64,000 nt of DNA from Arion vulgaris (taxonomy: Eukaryota; Mollusca; Gastropoda; Stylommatophora; Arionidae): the NCBI GenBank assembly GCA_020796225.1, contig CM036759.1:20533813-20597812 (forward strand). The letters are read 5' to 3'. A program made the translations under genes and the position numbers. The notes beneath the pieces were generated by a model. The model had not been told where the DNA came from. It made no database searches and saw only the letters and a list, made by a program, of their open reading frames with translations. Shown here piece by piece: positions 53,421 to 64,000 of the stretch. Every line of letters begins with the position of its first letter. Positions within the stretch are counted from its first letter, which is position 1.

Positions 53421-56400
53421 TCAACCTAATAGGTTATGTTCTAGTCATTGTGTCACAATAGTACATTCTCACAAACTAAATCTAATAGATTATGTTCTAG
53501 TCATCTTGTCACAATAGTACATTCTCACAAACTAAATCTAATAGATTATGTTCTAGTCATCTTGTCACAATAGTTCATTCTCACAAACTAAATCTAATAG
53601 ATTATGTTCTAGTCATCTTGTCACAATAGTACATTCTCACAAACTAAATCTAATAGATTGTGTTCTAGTCATCTTGTCACAATAGTACATTCTCACAAAC
53701 TAAATCTAATAGATTTGTTCTAGTCATCTTGTCACAATAGTACATTCTCACAAACTAAATCTAATAGATTGTGTTCTAGTCATCTTGTCACAATAGTTCA
53801 TTCTCACAAACTAAATCTAATAGATTATGTTCTAATCATCTTGTCACAATAGTACATTCTCACAAACTAAATCTAATAGATTATGTTCTAGTCATCTTGT
53901 CACAATAGTACATTCTCACAAACTAAATCTAATAGGTTATGTTCTAGTCATCTTGTCACAATAGTACATTCTCACAAACTAAATCTAATAGATTATGTTC
54001 TAGTCATCTTGTCACAATAGTACATTCTCACAAACTAAATCTAATAGATTATGTTCTAATCATCTTGTCACAATAGTACATTCTCACAAACTAAATCTAA
54101 TAGATTATGTTCTAGTCATCTTGTCACAATAGTACATTATCACAAACTAAATCTAATAGATTATGTTCTAGTCATCTTGTCACAATAGTACATTCTCACA
54201 AACTAAATCTAATAGATTATGTTCTAATCATCTTGTCACAATAGTACATTCTCACAAACTAAATCTAATAGATTATGTTCTAGTCATCTTGTCACAATAG
54301 TACATTATCACAAACTAAATCTAATAGATTATGTTCTAGCCATCTTGTCACAATAGTACATTATCACAAACTAAATCTAATAGATTATGTTCTAGTCATC
54401 TTGTCACAATAGTACATTCTCACAAACTAAATCTAATAGATTATGTTCTAGTCATCTTGTCACAATAGTACATTATCACAAACTAAATCTAATAGATTAT
54501 GTTCTAGTCATCTTGTCACAATAGTACATTCTCACAAACTAAATCTAATAGATTATGTTCTAGTCATCTTGTCACAATAGTACATTCTCACAAACTAAAT
54601 CTAATAGATTATGTTCTAGTCATCTTGTCACAATAGTACATTATCACAAACTAAATCTAATAGATTATGTTTTTGTCATTTTGTCACAATAGTTCATTCT
54701 CACAAACTAAATCTAATAGATTATGTTCTAGTCATCTTGTCACAATAGTACATTCTCACAAACTAAATCTAATAGATTATGTTCTAGTCATCTTGTCACA
54801 ATAGTACGTTCTCACAAACTAAATCTAATAGATTATGTTCTAGTCATCTTGTCACAATAGTTCATTCTCACAAACTAAATCTAATAGATTATGTTCTAGT
54901 CATCTTGTCACAATAGTACATTATCACAAACTAAATCTAATAGATTATGTTCTAGTCATCTTGTCACAATAGTACATTATCACAAACTAAATCTAATAGA
55001 TTATGTTCTAGTCATCTTGTCACAATAGTACATTATCACAAACTAAATCTAATAGATTATGTTCTAGTCATTGTGTCACAATAGTACATTCTCACAAACT
55101 AAATCTAATAGATTATGTTCTAGTCATTGTGTCACAATAGTACATTCTCACAAACTAAATCTAATAGATTATGTTCTAGCCATCTTGTCACAATAGTACA
55201 TTCTCACAAACTAAATCTAATAGATTATGTTCTAGTCATCTTGTCACAATAGTACATTATCACAAACTAAATCTAATAGATTATGTTCTAGCCATCTTGT
55301 CACAATAGTTCATTATCACAAACTAAATCTAATAGATTATGTTTTTGTCATTTTGTCACAATAGTTCATTCTCACAAACTAAATCTAATAGATTATGTTC
55401 TAGTCATCTTGTCACAATAGTACATTATCACAAACTAAATCTAATAGATTATGTTCTAGTCATCTTGTCACAATAGTACATTATCACAAACTAAATCTAA
55501 TAGATTATGTTCTAGTCATCTTGTCACAATAGTACATTCTCACAAACTAAATCTAATAGATTATGTTCTAGTCATTGTGTCACAATAGTACATTCTCACA
55601 AACTAAATCTAATAGATTATGTTCTAGTCATCTTGTCACAATAGTACATTCTCACAAACTAAATCTAATAGATTATGTTCTAGTCATTGTGTCACAATAG
55701 TACATTCTCACAAACTAAATCTAATAGATTATGTTCTAGCCATCTTGTCACAATAGTTCATTCTCACAAACTAAATCTAATAGATTATGTTCTAATCATC
55801 TTGTCACAATAGTACATTCTCACAAACTAAATCTAATAGATCTCATGTTCTAGTCATCTTGTCACAATAGTACATTATCACAAACTAAATCTAATAGATT
55901 ATGTTCTAGTCATTGTGTCACAATAGTACATTATCACAAACTAAATCTAATAGATTATGTTCTAGTCATTGTGTCACAATAGTACTTCTCAAACTAAATC
56001 TAATAGATTATGTTCTAGCCATCTTGTCACAATAGTACGTTCTCACAAACTAAATCTAATAGATTATGTTCTAGTCATCTTGTCACAATAGTACATTATC
56101 ACAAACTAAATCTAATAGATTATGTTCTAGTCATCTTGTCACAATAATACATTCTCACAAACTAAATCTAATAGATTATGTTCTAGTCATCTTGTCACAA
56201 TAGTACATTATCACAAACTAAATCTAATAGATTATGTTCTAGTCATCTTGTCACAATAGTTCATTCTCACAAACTAAATCTAATAGATTATGTTCTAGTC
56301 ATCTTGTCACAATAGTACATTATCACAAACTAAATCTAATAGATTATGTTCTAGTCATCTTGTCACAATAGTACATTCTCACAAACTAAATCTAATAGAT

Positions 56401-58237
56401 TATGTTCTAGTCATCTTGTCACAATAGTACATTATCACAAACTAAATCTAATAGATTATGTTCTAGTCATCTTGTCACAATAGTACATTCTCACAAACTA
56501 AATCTAATAGATTATGTTCTAGTCATCTTGTCACAATAGTACATTCTCACAAACTAAATCTAATAGATTATGTTTTTGTCATTTTGTCACAATAGTTCAT
56601 TCTCACAAACTAAATCTAATAGATTATGTTCTAGTCATCTTGTCACAATAGTACATTATCACAAACTAAATCTAATAGATTATGTTCTAGTCATCTTGTC
56701 ACAATAGTACATTCTCACAAACTAAATCTAATAGATTATGTTCTAGTCATCTTGTCACAATAGTACATTATCACAAACTAAATCTAATAGATTATGTTCT
56801 AGTCATCTTGTCACAATAGTACATTATCACAAACTAAATCTAATAGATTATGTTCTAGTCATCTTGTCACAATAGTACATTCTCACAAACTAAATCTAAT
56901 AGATTATGTTCTAGTCATTGTGTCACAATAGTTCATTCTCACAAACTAAATCTAATAGATTATGTTCTAGTCATTTTGTGACAATAGTTCATTCTCACAA
57001 ACTAAATCTAATAGATTATGTTCTAGTCATCTTGTCACAATAGTTCATTCTCACAAACTAAATCTAATAGATTATGTTCTAGTCATCTTGTCACAATAGT
57101 TCATTCTCACAAACTAAATCTAATAGATTATGTTCTAGTCATCTTGTCACAATAGTTCATTCTCACAAACTAAATCTAATAGATTATGTTCTAGTCATCT
57201 TGTCACAATAGTACATTATCACAAACTAAATCTAATAGATTATGTTCTAGTCATCTTGTCACAATAGTACATTATCACAAACTAAATCTAATAGATTATG
57301 TTCTAGTCATCTTGTCACAATAGTACATTATCACAAACTAAATCTAATAGATTATGTTCTAGTGATCTTGTCACAATAGTACATTATCACAAACTAAATC
57401 TAATAGATTATGTTCTAGTCATCTTGTCACAATAGTTCATTCTCACAAACTAAATCTAATAGATTATGTTCTAGTCATCTTGTCACAATAGTTCATTCTC
57501 ACAAACTAAATCTAATAGATTATGTTCTAGTCATCTTGTCACAATAGTACGTTCTCACAAACTAAATCTAATAGATCATGTTCTAGTCATCTTGTCACAA
57601 TAGTTCATTCTCACAAACTAAATCTAATAGATTATGTTCTAGTCATCTTGTCACAATAGTACGTTCTCACAAACTAAATCTAATAGATCATGTTCTAGTC
57701 ATCTTGTCACAATAGTACATTATCACAAACTAAATCTAATAGATTATGTTCTAGTCATCTTGTCACAATAGTACATTATCACAAACTAAATCTAATAGAT
57801 TATGTTCTAGTCATTTTGTCACAATAGTTCATTCTCACAAACTAAATCTAATAGATTATGTTCTAGTCATCTTGTCACAATAGTACATTCTCACAAACTA
57901 AATCTAATAGATTATGTTCTAGTCATCTTGTCACAATAGTACATTCTCACAAACTAAATCTAATAGATCATGTTCTAGTCATCTTGTCACAATAGTACAT
58001 TATCACAAACTAAATCTAATAGATTATGTTCTAGTCATTTTGTCACAATAGTACATTCTCACAAACTAAATCTAATAGATTATGTTCTTGTCATCTTGTC
58101 ACAATAGTACATTCTCACAAACTAAATCTAATAGATTATGTTCTAGTCATCTTGTCACAATAGTACATTCTCACAAACTAAATCTAATAGATTATGTTCT
58201 AGTCATCTTGTCACAATAGTACATTCTCACAAACTAC
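53421..58237 (+). repeat. 57-bp satellite, ~85 units (4.8 kb)
   Basis: Unit 'aactaaatctaatagattat' + 'gttctagtcatcttgtcaca' + 'atagtacattctcacaa'. Units differ at a few fixed sites: TACATTCTC / TACATTATC / TTCATTCTC and CATCTTG / CATTGTG / CATTTTG. Each unit holds two short palindromes with one-base centres, AATCTAATAGATT and TTGTCACAA. Stops close all long frames. Largest single feature of the window. Confidence 0.98.
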
Positions 58238-58834
58238 CAGTTTTCTAATTCTTAATATTTCAAGGACATTTTAATTTTCTCTCTGTTGCTTCCTTTATTT
58301 CAAGATCTCTGTTGATCTTTCATGCCCTTTTAATATGTTCCAATGTTTTCCATCAATATGTTTCAACTTGTTTTCCAGTTACGAAAACAAAAATGTATTT
58401 CACTGTGTCTTTTTGTTTGCTCTTGTGTTTATCTACCTTTTGTTCTGTCTATCCGTCTGTGTATTTAAAAAAAAATTATTTTCTAATTGTGTACTTGTCT
58501 ACAAATGTATCAGTTGTATATATATATTTTATATATGTATATGTATCCGATTACAAAGATACTGTGTTGATGCAAAAACACGCCATGAATATTTCTCATT
58601 TTAAAAATGTATGAATAATAAAGAATGTATACAGTTTTACGATACTGAACAATTGATAGTTATTGATCTTCTTTGTTTTATATGAAACTGCACAATTAAT
58701 ATGTTCCCAGAGTGCACAGAAATATACACAGACCTTTGTAACACAATACACACACACACAGTCTATGCTCATCTCTTTATATAATTCTTTCCACATTCAT
58801 TATTTTCTTCTCCCTTTTTCTTCTTCTTCACATT
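58238..58834. other. No gene seen
   Basis: T-rich; two overlapping ~90-100 codon frames (58312-58614) are hydrophobic and compositional. Confidence 0.5.
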
Positions 58835-58995
58835 TCAACTCCCAACGGAGCACAGGTCTTCAACAAACTTCTTCCAGCTCTTCCTCTCCATTGCCATCCC
58901 TTCCAATTCTTTCCATGTTTTCATGTTATCCTTTTAATATCAGCCTCCAGCTCTCTTCTTCAGGTCTGTCTAGGCCTTCCCGTATTCCTCTTTCC
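58835..58995 (-). pseudogene. LINE ORF2 C-terminal tail
   Basis: Minus strand: GRPRQT*RRELEADIKRIT, then after one frame change TWKELEGMAMERKSWKKFVE, DLCSVG. Same type of ending as 20624-20836 (RRDLEAEI.., W..L..IA.DR..W..LVEGL) but a different family member. Confidence 0.75.
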
Positions 58996-59454
58996 CTGCG
59001 GATTTGCTTCTTTAGTTTTCTTTAAATCTGTGATTAACGTGTTTTTAAAGTTATTCGCGGTATGTTCTTTTAGAGAATTGTTTGTCTTGCATCCGTTGAC
59101 ATGGCTTATTATTACAATGCATGTAATGTTTGCTGCTCTGATGGATATCCATTGTTTACAAATGACAGTTTTTTTAAATATGGATATAATGTTGAAGTGT
59201 TCTCATTCAGTAAATACTGACATTCTATACAATCGTGAGGAAGAGACAATACAGAAACATGTACGAAACATATAAGCTACCGATGGATTGAATACACTAC
59301 CAGAAAACAACAGTACAACTAAACTAAACATGTACTTGATTGAAACCCATTTGGAAAGGGATTTGATGGGATGTGCTTCTGGCGAAGTGCAATGCGGAAG
59401 TTAGACTGGTCAACTCTTCATTACTTTTTGGCTACCATGTAACATGTGCTCGCT
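58996..59454. other. No gene seen
   Basis: Unassigned; short frames only. Confidence 0.5.
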
Positions 59455-59635
59455 AAATGTAAAGTACTGCATCTGCCGTGTCTGTCTCTTATTGCAGCGT
59501 TACCATTTACCTTATGCTCGCTTCGTGTTAAATGCTTCATCTGTGGTGTATGTCTTCTGATACACAAATATCAGTTAACATGCAACCGCTTCATGACTCT
59601 GTGGTAGTTGTCTCATATTCAGCAATACCGAGGCT
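59455..59635 (+). repeat. Diverged relative of the 45-bp minisatellite
   Basis: 'gtaaagtactgcatctgccg', 'tgtctgtctcttattgcagc' and 'ttaaatgcttcatctgtggtg' resemble the units at 61.6-61.8 kb. Confidence 0.55.
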
Positions 59636-59638
59636 CAT

Positions 59639-59639
<1 letters not shown>

Positions 59640-59670
<31 letters not shown>

Positions 59671-60105
59671 CGTTGATTGATATGACCATCATCATTACAC
59701 TTCGGTGAGTAGCCATGCGTGCTTCGATCTATTTTTTACACATGAAGATCTCAGCTGCAGTGCACAAACACCGTAGCACCGGCAAGAGTCATCGATGTAA
59801 TTCTAAAGATATTTTTGTAGGAACTTTATTTTTAATCTTGTCTACTGAATTTTGCAAGGGCATCGGCTTACAAACCTGCTGTTCTGCATTTTGAACTGCC
59901 AGTGATTTATTTACGTGCTCAAATTGAACACGGGACCTACGTTTTATCGTCCGTCTCCGATAGGACTAGGAACTCGTTCTCACCTACACTCATATCAGTG
60001 ATCTCTGGACAAATATCCACATAGCTCCACGAGGGAGTGAACTTGGTACCGTTGGCACTAGAAACGAGCATCTAACAACTACGCTACTGAGTCGCAATGA
60101 TGTCT
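59640..60105 (-). mobile_element. SINE family 2, near-complete copy
   Basis: Minus strand from 60105: GCGACTCAGTAGCGTAGTTG (A-box-like), then 'ctcgtggagctatgtgg', 'cctatcggagacggacg', 'ttgccggtgctacggtg', 'gatcttcatgtgtaaaaa', and an (ATCA)n tail at 59641-59682. Uninterrupted reference for the split copy at 41.7-42.4 kb. Confidence 0.85.
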
Positions 60106-60137
60106 CGTGCTTCGTACTAGGTGCCAAGACCATTAAC

Positions 60138-60804
60138 TTAAGGGGGGATTCTGGTCTTGAAACTTTTTCGTTGCTTTGGTATTAATGTAGAATTTGTATA
60201 ATAATTTTGAAAGATTATGACTTAGAATAGTAAAAAAATTAGAAAAAAGTCAACGCGTTGCCATGGAAACAATACAAAATGGCAGCCAAGCACAAAATTT
60301 CAAATTCCTAAGGCTCTGAAGTTAATGAATATAAATGAATTCTGTTTTCACTCTAAGGTGAGCAATTGTAATATCTACAAAATTACACATCCTTTTAGGA
60401 TATATTAAATATTACATTTTTAATGAATTTTGTGTAAACACCCTCCCAAAAACAGCTTTTTTGACCACATTTTGAGGGAATTTTTACCAAATAATTTATA
60501 AAAAATTAGATATTTAATATATCCTAAAAATGATGTGTAATATTTTAGATATTACAATTGCGCACCTTAGAGTGAAAACAGAATTCATTTACATTCATTA
60601 GATTCAGAGCCTTAGGGATTTTAAATTTTGTTTTTGGCGGCCATTTTGTATTGTTTCCATGGCAACACTTTGACATATATTTTTTTACTAATTTTTTTCT
60701 ACTATTCTAAGTCATACTCTTTCAAAATGCTTATACAAATTTTATATTAATATGAAAACAACGAAAATAGATTCTTGATTTTCAAGACCAGAATCCCCCC
60801 TTAA
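60138..60804. mobile_element. Long-armed foldback MITE flanked by TTAA, 667 bp
   Basis: TTAA lies at 60138-60141 and 60801-60804. Inside, GGGGGGATTCTGGTCTTGA at the left and TCAAGACCAGAATCCCCCC at the right start inverted arms of about 280 bp that match almost to the centre (shared 'ttgccatggaaacaatac', 'aaaatggc', 'gtgaaaacagaattcatt'). The spacer is about 100 bp. No coding capacity. TTAA suggests piggyBac-type mobilisation, though a TA-based reading is also possible. Confidence 0.88.
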
Positions 60805-60984
60805 TAGTCAAGACATTTTGTTTGTATCCACTATAGTGTCATCATAACACAGATTCCTCTGTCAAACCAACCCAGAATCAGCATGTATGTTCTCCGAAGT
60901 GACGAAGCCTACTGGGAAACCTGAAGACGTATCTGCAAAGATGCAATCAAACCTTTCATTTTTAGAGCATGTATAGAGATCATG

Positions 60985-61295
60985 GATCTGAGGTGTTAAA
61001 TAAGGTCAAGATAGAAAACCGCTATTATCAGTATAAGAAAGAGGCAGTCATCATTTTTCGGGCATGGGATAAGGAGGAGAGGCTTAGAACACATTGTAAC
61101 AACTGGTAAAATCGAAGGTAGACGAGACAGAGGAAGACAGAGAGAGAAAATGGTGGATAGCCTGACTTCATGGCATGGTAGAGCGTCAACATCTGAGTTG
61201 ATAGCAAACATCAAAGATAGAGATTATTGGAGATCCATGATCACCTACGCCAGCCGGCGCACTGCACCTGATAATGACGATGAGAGGTTGTAAGA
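60985..61295 (+). pseudogene. LINE ORF2 C-terminal tail
   Basis: The plus strand, in shifted frames, reads KIEGRRDRGRQRE-like sequence (KVDETEEDREKMVDSLTSWH), GRASTSELIANIKDRDYWRS, MITYASRRTAPDNDDERL. The MVDSLTSWHGR..ST.ELI..DR.YWR.MI ending is characteristic of a group of animal non-LTR elements. Confidence 0.82.
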
Positions 61296-61484
61296 GAGTT
61301 ATTATAGTAAAGTCTCCTCCGGAGTAGAAGACTGTCCACTTCTTGCATTGCATCCACTGCCACTTTAAGTTAAACATTTACAGGATTTTCAAATAAAGCT
61401 CTGAAAGACCTACTCAAGCAGAAAATGTAGCCAAAAGATTAACCAGTCTGGACGTCACTGCCTGGCACAGATAAAGGTGGGAAA

Positions 61485-61935
61485 CTTTGCGTTGTCCCCT
61501 GATGCAGCAGTATCTTGTACTCTGTTCACTCTTCCTGAGATGTACTACATATTCGCTGTCTGTCTTCTATTTCACATTAGTATATGCTCTGTTCTTGCCG
61601 CATAAGAAGTACATGTATACCACCTCTGCGGTGTCTGTCTCTTATTCTAGCTTCATGAAATGCACTACCTCTGCGATGTCTGTCTCTTGTTCTAGCATAA
61701 TGAGATGCACTACCTCAGCGGTGTCTTGTCTCTTGTTCTAGATTCATGAGATGCACTACCTCAGCGATGTCTGTCTCTTGTTCTAGTATAATGAGATGCA
61801 CTACCTCAGCGGTGTCTGCTTTTTATTTCTCATTATTACACACCCTGCTCTCGCTTTATGAGAAGTAAACTTGTATTGCTTCTGCTGCATCTGTTCCCTG
61901 GCCGTACCCTGTTCTCGCTTCATAAAAAGTTATTG
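61485..61935 (+). repeat. ~45-bp minisatellite, ~5 good units plus edges
   Basis: Unit 'atgagatgcactacctcagc' + 'ggtgtctgtctcttgttcta' + 'g(c/t)ata', at about 61661, 61706, 61752 and 61797. The 84-codon frame is a by-product. Confidence 0.88.
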
Positions 61936-62205
61936 GTTATTGGTTACTGAACAGACGTCACAGCACTCTGGGCAGACCCATAGGTGTTCAATCTTCCCCA
62001 ACAGATTCCGAAGGGTATTATACTAATGATTCCTCTGGCTCGCTGGTTAAATACACTTCTCTTCGTTGCCCTCAAGAAAACAGCTCTACTTGTACACTGT
62101 ATAATTCTAAACTCCCTAAATCGCTCTATTGATTCAACAGTAGGTCACCAAGAGACCGAAGAACGTCCCCCTTATCCATCAGGCGATTGAACATAGACAG
62201 GTATA
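61936..62205 (-). pseudogene. Distant LINE C-terminal remnant
   Basis: Near 61945-62020 the minus strand reads KIEHLWVCPECCDVCSV, similar to EHLWACPECYDD at 49.5 kb. The remainder is unassigned. Confidence 0.45.
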
Positions 62206-62263
62206 GGCAGTATTACATAAGTAGTGAAAAATTAATTATAAAATATGAAAATAAACAACACTC

Positions 62264-62291
62264 AACGTTTCGGTGCTAGATCTTTATCAAG
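62264..62291 (-). other. Diverged hairpin + GAAAC motif
   Basis: Minus strand: TTGATAAAGATC, loop, then ACCGAAACGTT. Less conserved stem than the others, and the surrounding sequence is not clearly PLE; perhaps the end of a different subfamily. Confidence 0.35.
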
Positions 62292-62494
62292 AACAAATAT
62301 GTACACATAATTTAATTAACTAAAACATAATACTAACTAATGATGTAAAGCAAAAGATACTGGCATACAAACATGCTCCAAAAGTACTTCTTGTCTCTTG
62401 GTCGGTATCTCATGAATGATAGAATGGACAGGAAATAGTAAGACTATTAAGTTTCCGGTTAGCTGGTCAATCGGGATGGGTCAGTGGCAGGTTA

Positions 62495-62749
62495 CTAATA
62501 TATTGTGTATACCGGTGGGAACAAAGACCACACGTTGGAAGGGCAGGAAAGGTGGGTGGAAGAAACGTGAGATAATGGCGTTCGTTTCTGACATAGCATA
62601 CTAATGTGTAGACACGTACACCTCATCCGACCACCTCGGATTTGTTGATTTTCGTACATCGCCGTATCCATCATAAACTCCCCAACAATCGATGCAAGCA
62701 TGTTTGCTCTCTCGTTGCGGCGAACACCCGCATAACCAGGACAGTTCAT
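62495..62749 (-). pseudogene. LINE RNase H fragment
   Basis: Minus strand: NCPGYAGVRRNERANMLASI, VGEFMMDTAMYENQQI. The pattern (xGxAGVxxNExAxxLA) is the last conserved block of RNase H domains in LINE polyproteins; the usual Asp after NERA is replaced by Asn (NERAN). Downstream residues lack any match. Confidence 0.7.
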
Positions 62750-62775
62750 TAAAAGTATAATTGTAGAACGTCTGT

Positions 62776-62824
62776 GGTGTCTGTCTGCTGGCTGTACCTT
62801 CTTCTATGCCAGCAGACAGACACC
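62776..62824. repeat. Perfect 17-bp inverted repeat, 15-nt loop
   Basis: GGTGTCTGTCTGCTGGC (62776-62792) and its exact complement GCCAGCAGACAGACACC (62808-62824). It is built from the same 'tgtctgtct' words as the 45-bp minisatellite. Confidence 0.92.
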
Positions 62825-62844
62825 GCTTCTTCTGTACCTTCTTA

Positions 62845-63192
62845 ATGTGGAATTCCTATGCTTCTTAGTACTTTCTCATCTCATGCCCTGTAGTCTATAT
62901 GTGTATTTGCTTCATATATATAAGTTACATATTCACTTGATTGTTTATTGTTTCTCTTCTTTTCCACTTCTAGTTTTGTGTTGCACTTATTTCGTTATTC
63001 GTTTTTATTCCCAGATTTTCATTAGATACGTTTGAATGTTTCTGTACCCGTCCATTGGTAGTGTTCTTTGAAATTCGTCACTCCTGTTGTATCGTTTGCT
63101 TAATAAAGGCCTTTTGGTTGAAACGTTGCTGTTTATCGTCACTGTTTCTGTATTTTGTAAAACTATAGTACTTTGTTTGTACGTGTTTCGCT
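62845..63192 (+). mobile_element. Solo PLE 3' end (5'-truncated)
   Basis: Aligns with 6170-6600 of copy B: 'tatgcttcttagtactttct', 'cacttatttcgttattcgtt', 'ttcattagatacgtttg', the motif at 63098-63127 (TAATAAAGGCC..GGTTGAAACGTT) and 'aaactatagtactttgtttg'. It has one, not two, copies of the 80-bp block, so it belongs to an older or sister subfamily. Confidence 0.87.
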
Positions 63193-64000
63193 ACGTTTCA
63201 AAGTCAGAAAGACACTGGATTTAGTTATGCAAACATCTATAACAATACCGATGCACCAGCACGTTACTCACATATTGTAAATAAACATAATATGGAACTG
63301 TCTAATGAAAGATATACTGGTATTCTTTTACCTAGCAACTGAAACTGTAAATACACAATGACTTTGCACTTGACGACCCTTGGCACTTGTTGTTTGGAAC
63401 GTTTTGTTACATGTCTTGCTCAAAGAAACCTGATGTGGCATGCATACAAACCTGATTCCTGCAAATCTCCTGACATTTGGATGACACCAAACCAATACAT
63501 ATACATTATTTTTTTAAATTGTTTGTGTGTCATATTACAAACAAACACAGTGAAAAGCTGAAAATGAACACGTAAAGTAAAATACACATGAATGAAACAT
63601 CTTCGTTCACTTGTGTTTCTCTCAGGAACAAAACTGTGTTATGTTTCAGTGATATGTTCCTAACTGTAGAACAAAATCGATCATATCTCTGTGTAGATAT
63701 ATCACATGTGTGTAGTACGTAAGCACACGCAGTGCATATCACATTCCTAATCAGATCAAATATGTATTGTTCCCTCTGTAACACACATGCCGTTCTTTGG
63801 CTCACTCGATGCTATGACCAACTCAGTGTATATTTATAACGAGTATTCACGTACGTACTATGCACTATTTCCGAACTTTACCTTTCATCAATGACCCTTA
63901 TTTAAGGATATGGGACTAGTACAGAACGGGGAAACTTCCTAACACACAACAGAAGGTCCTACTAATTTCGATAGGAATTGCTTCATTTATAAGAGCTACT
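63193..64000. other. No gene seen
   Basis: AT-rich sequence; frames of 62-91 codons (63358-63561 plus, 63530-63805 minus) show no family features. Confidence 0.5.

Noticed and set aside
58312..58614. Overlapping 89-100 codon hydrophobic frames
   Set aside because: Two frames overlap in the same T-rich sequence and resemble the many compositional hydrophobic frames elsewhere in the window.

Overview
This window looks like repeat-dense, AT-rich genomic DNA from an animal, most likely an invertebrate. I find no intact gene, host or otherwise. Almost everything recognisable is a broken transposable element or a tandem array. The evidence for an animal is the mix of families: Penelope-like retroelements (PLEs) with a reverse transcriptase (RT) plus a GIY-YIG endonuclease, several non-LTR retrotransposon (LINE) 3' ends, at least seven tRNA-derived or tRNA-like SINE families, a hAT element with a TTF-type zinc finger, and MITEs. 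I cannot name the species.

Layout. 1-1.26 kb: plain AT-rich DNA. 1.26-6.66 kb: the most striking locus, two nearly full-length PLE copies fused head to head (5' to 5') and flanked as one unit by a 15-bp direct repeat. A 357-bp hAT-like MITE sits inside the right-hand copy. 6.7-16.1 kb: SINEs, LINE tails and four tandem arrays (131, 24, 27 and 76 bp). 17.0-20.5 kb: a 48-bp satellite split by a 1.72-kb hAT element with an exact 8-bp target-site duplication (TSD). 20.6-28.3 kb: LINE fragments, a mariner-type MITE, (TA)n runs and SINEs. 28.7-35.4 kb: dense, partly nested SINEs and a miniature head-to-head PLE remnant. 35.9-38.2 kb: a minisatellite broken up by LINE tails, then a 20-bp satellite that appears to have grown out of the end of a SINE. 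39.2-46.4 kb: CT-rich, 49-bp and about 125-bp satellites, SINEs including one SINE inserted in another, and a second miniature PLE dimer. 47.1-52.9 kb: LINE tails, minisatellites and a degraded local duplication. 53.4-58.2 kb: a 4.8-kb array of about 85 copies of a 57-bp satellite. 58.8-63.2 kb: LINE tails, a SINE, a 667-bp MITE with very long inverted arms flanked by TTAA, a 45-bp minisatellite and a solo PLE 3' end.

Two themes tie the window together. First, the PLE family appears three times as head-to-head pairs. The large pair and one small pair carry flanking direct repeats, so the inverted dimer may be a regular product of its insertion. Every recognisable 3' end carries a hairpin-plus-GAAAC motif resembling a hammerhead ribozyme core. 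Second, several tandem arrays look as if they were seeded from transposon or SINE sequence. All alignments were made by eye, so boundaries are approximate unless a TSD fixes them.
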